Below, one piece after another: positions 43,622 to 46,387 of a DNA stretch of 46,387 nt. The notes beneath the pieces are model-generated. The model ran no database searches and was not told where the DNA came from. It worked only from the letters and a program-made list of their open reading frames with translations. Made by a program: the position numbers and the translations under genes. The stretch lies in assembly GCA_964423265.1 (NCBI GenBank), contig CAYREF010000010.1, positions 1 to 46,387 of the forward strand, written 5' to 3'. Numbering within the stretch: position 1 is the stretch's first letter; the number at the start of each line of letters is the position of its first letter. The DNA comes from M55B165 sp964423265. GTDB lineage: Bacteria; Actinomycetota; Humimicrobiia; Humimicrobiales; Humimicrobiaceae.

Positions 43622-46327
43622 TCAGGCTGCAGCCATTTTTCTTTTGCCCAGCTTATATATCTCCATAACCAGGATAATTATAGATGCCATGGCAAAAAGC
43701 AATAGCCATTGGCCAATAGCAACCGGACTGGTTCCCAGTAAATCCCTCATAAACGGGATATGCAATGATGCTATATGGATTCCCTGGGCAGCAACTACCC
43801 CTATGACCAGCAGGTAATTTCTGCTAAGGGGAACCCTGAATGCTGATTGCCGCTCAGACCGGCAGTTAAAGGCATGGAAATTCTGCAGCAAAACCATAAG
43901 CAGCAGCAGCATGTTCCTGGCTGCCCCTACTTCCCATCCGGTATTAATTAAATATAACCAGGTTCCTATTGATAAACCCGCCATGGTTAGTCCTGATATT
44001 ACAGTTTGTTCCACCATCAGCCTGTTGAACACCCCTTCTGAAGGGCCCCGGGGTTTCCTCTGCATTGCCCCAGGTTCTCCCCCTTCAAAGGCAAGCGCAA
44101 TATCCTGGATGCCATTGGTAACCAAATTAAGCCATAATATTTGTATTGCTACCAGTGCTATAGGCAGCCCCGCCAGCAAAGAAGTTATAAACAGGACTAC
44201 CTCTGCCGCCCCGGTAGAAATTAAAAGATAGGTAACTTTTCTGACATTATCATAGGCAAACCTTCCTTCTTCAACTCCGTCCACTATGGAAGAAAAGCTG
44301 TCATCGGTCACTATTATGGAAGCAGTGTCCTTGGTTACATCAGTGCCAGACCCCATTGCCACCCCGATGTCAGCTCTTTTTAGAGCTGGTGCATCATTTA
44401 CCCCATCACCGGTTACCGCTACAAAATTGCCAATTTGCCTTAAACCCTCAACAATATGTAATTTTTGTATAGGAGAGACTCTGGCAAATACATTTACGCC
44501 GTTAATTTTTTCTAGAAATTCTTTATCTTCCTTGGTAGCATCTTCACTGATATCACTTCCATTGATAACATTATCCATTCCCTGGGCAATCCCCAATTCC
44601 TTTGCTATTGACAAGGCGGTTTCAGGATGATCCCCTGTAACCATAACCACCTTAATACCAGCCTGTTTAGCCTTAGTGACTGCTTCTTTTACCTCTGGTC
44701 TTAGCGGATCCAGAAAACCTATCAACCCTAGAAATACCAGATCAGACAGATCTTCTTTTTCCATATTAGAATAATCTTTTTGGCCGGATATTTCCCCTCC
44801 CGCCACTGCCAGAACTCGGTAACCTTTATTGGTTAAATCCCTTACCTGGTTTTCAATAAAACCAGCATCTAATTCTTTCTTTTTATTTCCCGCCTTTGCC
44901 CTGCTGCACATGGAAAGTACCACTTCTGCCGCCCCTTTTAAGGCCACCTTTTTCTTATTATTCTCCTCATAAAACTTGGCAGAAAATTTATTCTCTGATT
45001 CAAATGGTATTTCCCCCAATACATTAGCCTTCCTCCTTGTATCTGCCGGCTTAAATCCGGCTTTATAGGCAAATGCCAGTAGTGCAACCTCCATGGGGTC
45101 TCCGCTATAATTCCAATCCTTGCCTTCTCTGGACAAAGTAGATTCATTATCTATGGTTACTGATCTGGCAATCTCTTCAATCAAGCCATCATCTCTTACC
45201 TCATTTTCTTCTCCATCCAGCACTTTGCCTTCACCATTATAGCCTTCACCAGTAACTTTATACCTGTCTCCTCCCCCTGATACCACTTCCCTTACCGTTT
45301 GCTTGTTTAAGGTCAAGGTACCTGTTTTATCTGAAGCTATAAGGGTGCAGCTTCCCAGGCTTTCCACTGCTGCTAATTTCCTTACAATTACATTCCTTTT
45401 GGCCATCCTGTTTGTGGATATAGATAAGGCCACCGTAATACCTATAGGCAAGCCTTCAGGTATTGCCGATACAGCAAGAGCAACTGCAAACATAAACACT
45501 TCCAGATATTCAAACCCCTGCCACAATGCCAGCACAGCTACCAGGACGCTTGCCCCCAGGACTATAAGGCCAATCTGTTTAGCAAACCTATCCATTCTCA
45601 CCAGCAGCGGCGGCTTAACTGATTCGGAAGCATAAACAGCTTCTGCAATCTTTCCAACCTCTGTATCCAGGCCTGTTTTGGCCACCACTCCCATTCCCCT
45701 TCCAGAAGTAACTATAGTCCCGGCAAAAGCCATATTAAAACAATCGCCAGTAGGGCCATCTTCTTCCATTCTGGAAGTGTTCTTGCCAACCGCAGCGGAT
45801 TCTCCGGTTAAAATTGCTTCATCTACTTGCAGGTTTTTTTCCTTAACTAATCTAAGGTCTGCCGGGACCTTATCCCCCGATTCAATTAATACAATATCCC
45901 CGGGCACAAGCTCCTCTGTATTTATGTTTTTTGTCTGTCCGTCTCTTTTTACCCGGGTATATTTTTTTAGAAAGCTTTCCAGTTCCCGGGCACTTTTTTC
46001 AGCCTTCCATTCCTGGTAGGCACCGAGTCCTGAATTCAGAATTATTACAAATAATATGAATACGGTATCCTTTATCTCGCCGATTACAGCTGAAATTGTT
46101 CCAGCTGCCAGCAAAATATATATGAGAGGACTTTTAAGCTGGTTTAATATAACTTTCCACAGCCTGACCGGTTTTTTCCCGGGCAGCCTGTTTTTCCCGT
46201 ACTTTTCCTGCCTTCTTTTTGCTTCACCGCTACTTAAACCATTAATACTGGTTTGGAGATCATCTAATACTTGATCTACGGATTTTAGATGGCAGACAAG
46301 GCTTTCTTCTTTCCCTTTGTTTTCCAT
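43622..46327 (-). CDS. P2-type cation-transporting ATPase (Ca2+-ATPase-like, specificity uncertain)
   Basis: 901-aa membrane pump. N-terminal cation-ATPase domain (LKSVDQVLDDLQTSINGLSSG), actuator motif TGES at residues 174-177, membrane motif VSAIPEGLP (PEGLP 290-294), phosphorylation site DKTGTLT (D333), TGDHPETA and TGDGVNDAPALK, and ten predicted membrane segments in total. In the cation-binding segments, M4 has the calcium-type glutamate (PEGLP), M5 has E but glycine in place of the calcium-site asparagine (STGAAEVV), and M6 reads NLVTNGIQDIALAFE, with asparagine replacing the calcium-site aspartate. Ion specificity is therefore open. The gene is monocistronic, downstream neighbour being tRNA-Ser(GGA). 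Confidence 0.9.
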   Translation of the reverse strand: MENKGKEESLVCHLKSVDQVLDDLQTSINGLSSGEAKRRQEKYGKNRLPGKKPVRLWKVILNQLKSPLIYILLAAGTISAVIGEIKDTVFILFVIILNSGLGAYQEWKAEKSARELESFLKKYTRVKRDGQTKNINTEELVPGDIVLIESGDKVPADLRLVKEKNLQVDEAILTGESAAVGKNTSRMEEDGPTGDCFNMAFAGTIVTSGRGMGVVAKTGLDTEVGKIAEAVYASESVKPPLLVRMDRFAKQIGLIVLGASVLVAVLALWQGFEYLEVFMFAVALAVSAIPEGLPIGITVALSISTNRMAKRNVIVRKLAAVESLGSCTLIASDKTGTLTLNKQTVREVVSGGGDRYKVTGEGYNGEGKVLDGEENEVRDDGLIEEIARSVTIDNESTLSREGKDWNYSGDPMEVALLAFAYKAGFKPADTRRKANVLGEIPFESENKFSAKFYEENNKKKVALKGAAEVVLSMCSRAKAGNKKKELDAGFIENQVRDLTNKGYRVLAVAGGEISGQKDYSNMEKEDLSDLVFLGLIGFLDPLRPEVKEAVTKAKQAGIKVVMVTGDHPETALSIAKELGIAQGMDNVINGSDISEDATKEDKEFLEKINGVNVFARVSPIQKLHIVEGLRQIGNFVAVTGDGVNDAPALKRADIGVAMGSGTDVTKDTASIIVTDDSFSSIVDGVEEGRFAYDNVRKVTYLLISTGAAEVVLFITSLLAGLPIALVAIQILWLNLVTNGIQDIALAFEGGEPGAMQRKPRGPSEGVFNRLMVEQTVISGLTMAGLSIGTWLYLINTGWEVGAARNMLLLLMVLLQNFHAFNCRSERQSAFRVPLSRNYLLVIGVVAAQGIHIASLHIPFMRDLLGTSPVAIGQWLLLFAMASIIILVMEIYKLGKRKMAAA

Positions 46328-46387
46328 TATATATATATTAAACTCTTTTTAGCATTCTCCAGTATGCAGAAAAGTGAAAGATAGTCC

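Overview
The window is about 46 kb of A+T-rich bacterial DNA in which most genes lie on the minus strand in tightly packed operons. It looks like an anaerobe. It encodes a four-subunit pyruvate:ferredoxin oxidoreductase, a complete heterodisulfide-reductase/flavin-oxidoreductase (Hdr-Flx) electron-bifurcating complex, and an RnfB-like iron-sulfur protein. I see no respiratory oxidase or catalase. A long-form SRP RNA sits directly before dnaX-ybaB-recR, as in Bacillus and many other Gram-positive-type bacteria. A vWA-TadB remnant and a thymidylate synthase diverged from the E. coli type suggest an uncultured anaerobic lineage. I cannot assign a phylum from sequence alone.

Layout. 0-5.7 kb: a minus-strand run of salvage and small-molecule enzymes (PfkB nucleoside-type kinase, mtnP, lipid kinase, glycerate kinase, purC, comB). 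5.7-8.8 kb: yjbQ and rarA on the plus strand, a small RnfB-like Fe-S protein, then a convergent thymidylate synthase. 8.9-12.3 kb: an APC-type permease with a degenerate PTS-IIA tail, and a membrane diguanylate cyclase. 12.4-20.8 kb: hdrC-hdrB-hdrA-flxD-flxC-flxB-flxA, with HdrA enlarged by an inserted GltD/NfnB-like flavoprotein module. 20.9-26.2 kb: porC-porD-porA-porB-lysC-asd. 26.3-29.1 kb: SRP RNA-dnaX-ybaB-recR, with a double A-run in dnaX that could yield a short gamma form. 29.2-33.3 kb: an Fsr-like MFS exporter, a repeat-containing acidic lipoprotein, and tex. 33.4-39.5 kb: a decaying zone. It holds tadC and a tadB cut off by an IS1634-like transposase remnant, shredded DNA, an intact phd-doc toxin-antitoxin pair, a broken surface-protein gene, tRNA-Ser(CGA) and a broken alkD-like gene. 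39.5-46.3 kb: an ADP-ribosylglycohydrolase, a YgjP-like metalloprotease, a MASE3-PAS-GGDEF-HD-GYP protein that probably starts at AUU, tRNA-Ser(GGA), and a P2-type cation ATPase.

How the genes work together. Pyruvate oxidation by PorABCD gives reduced ferredoxin. Hdr-Flx can connect ferredoxin, NAD(P)H and a thiol/disulfide couple. This locus offers two separate nucleotide-binding modules, FlxA and the domain inside HdrA, which makes it the most interesting system here. PorB runs directly into LysC and Asd, so the aspartate-family pathway is probably co-transcribed with POR. Two GGDEF proteins, one also carrying HD-GYP, indicate cyclic-di-GMP signalling.
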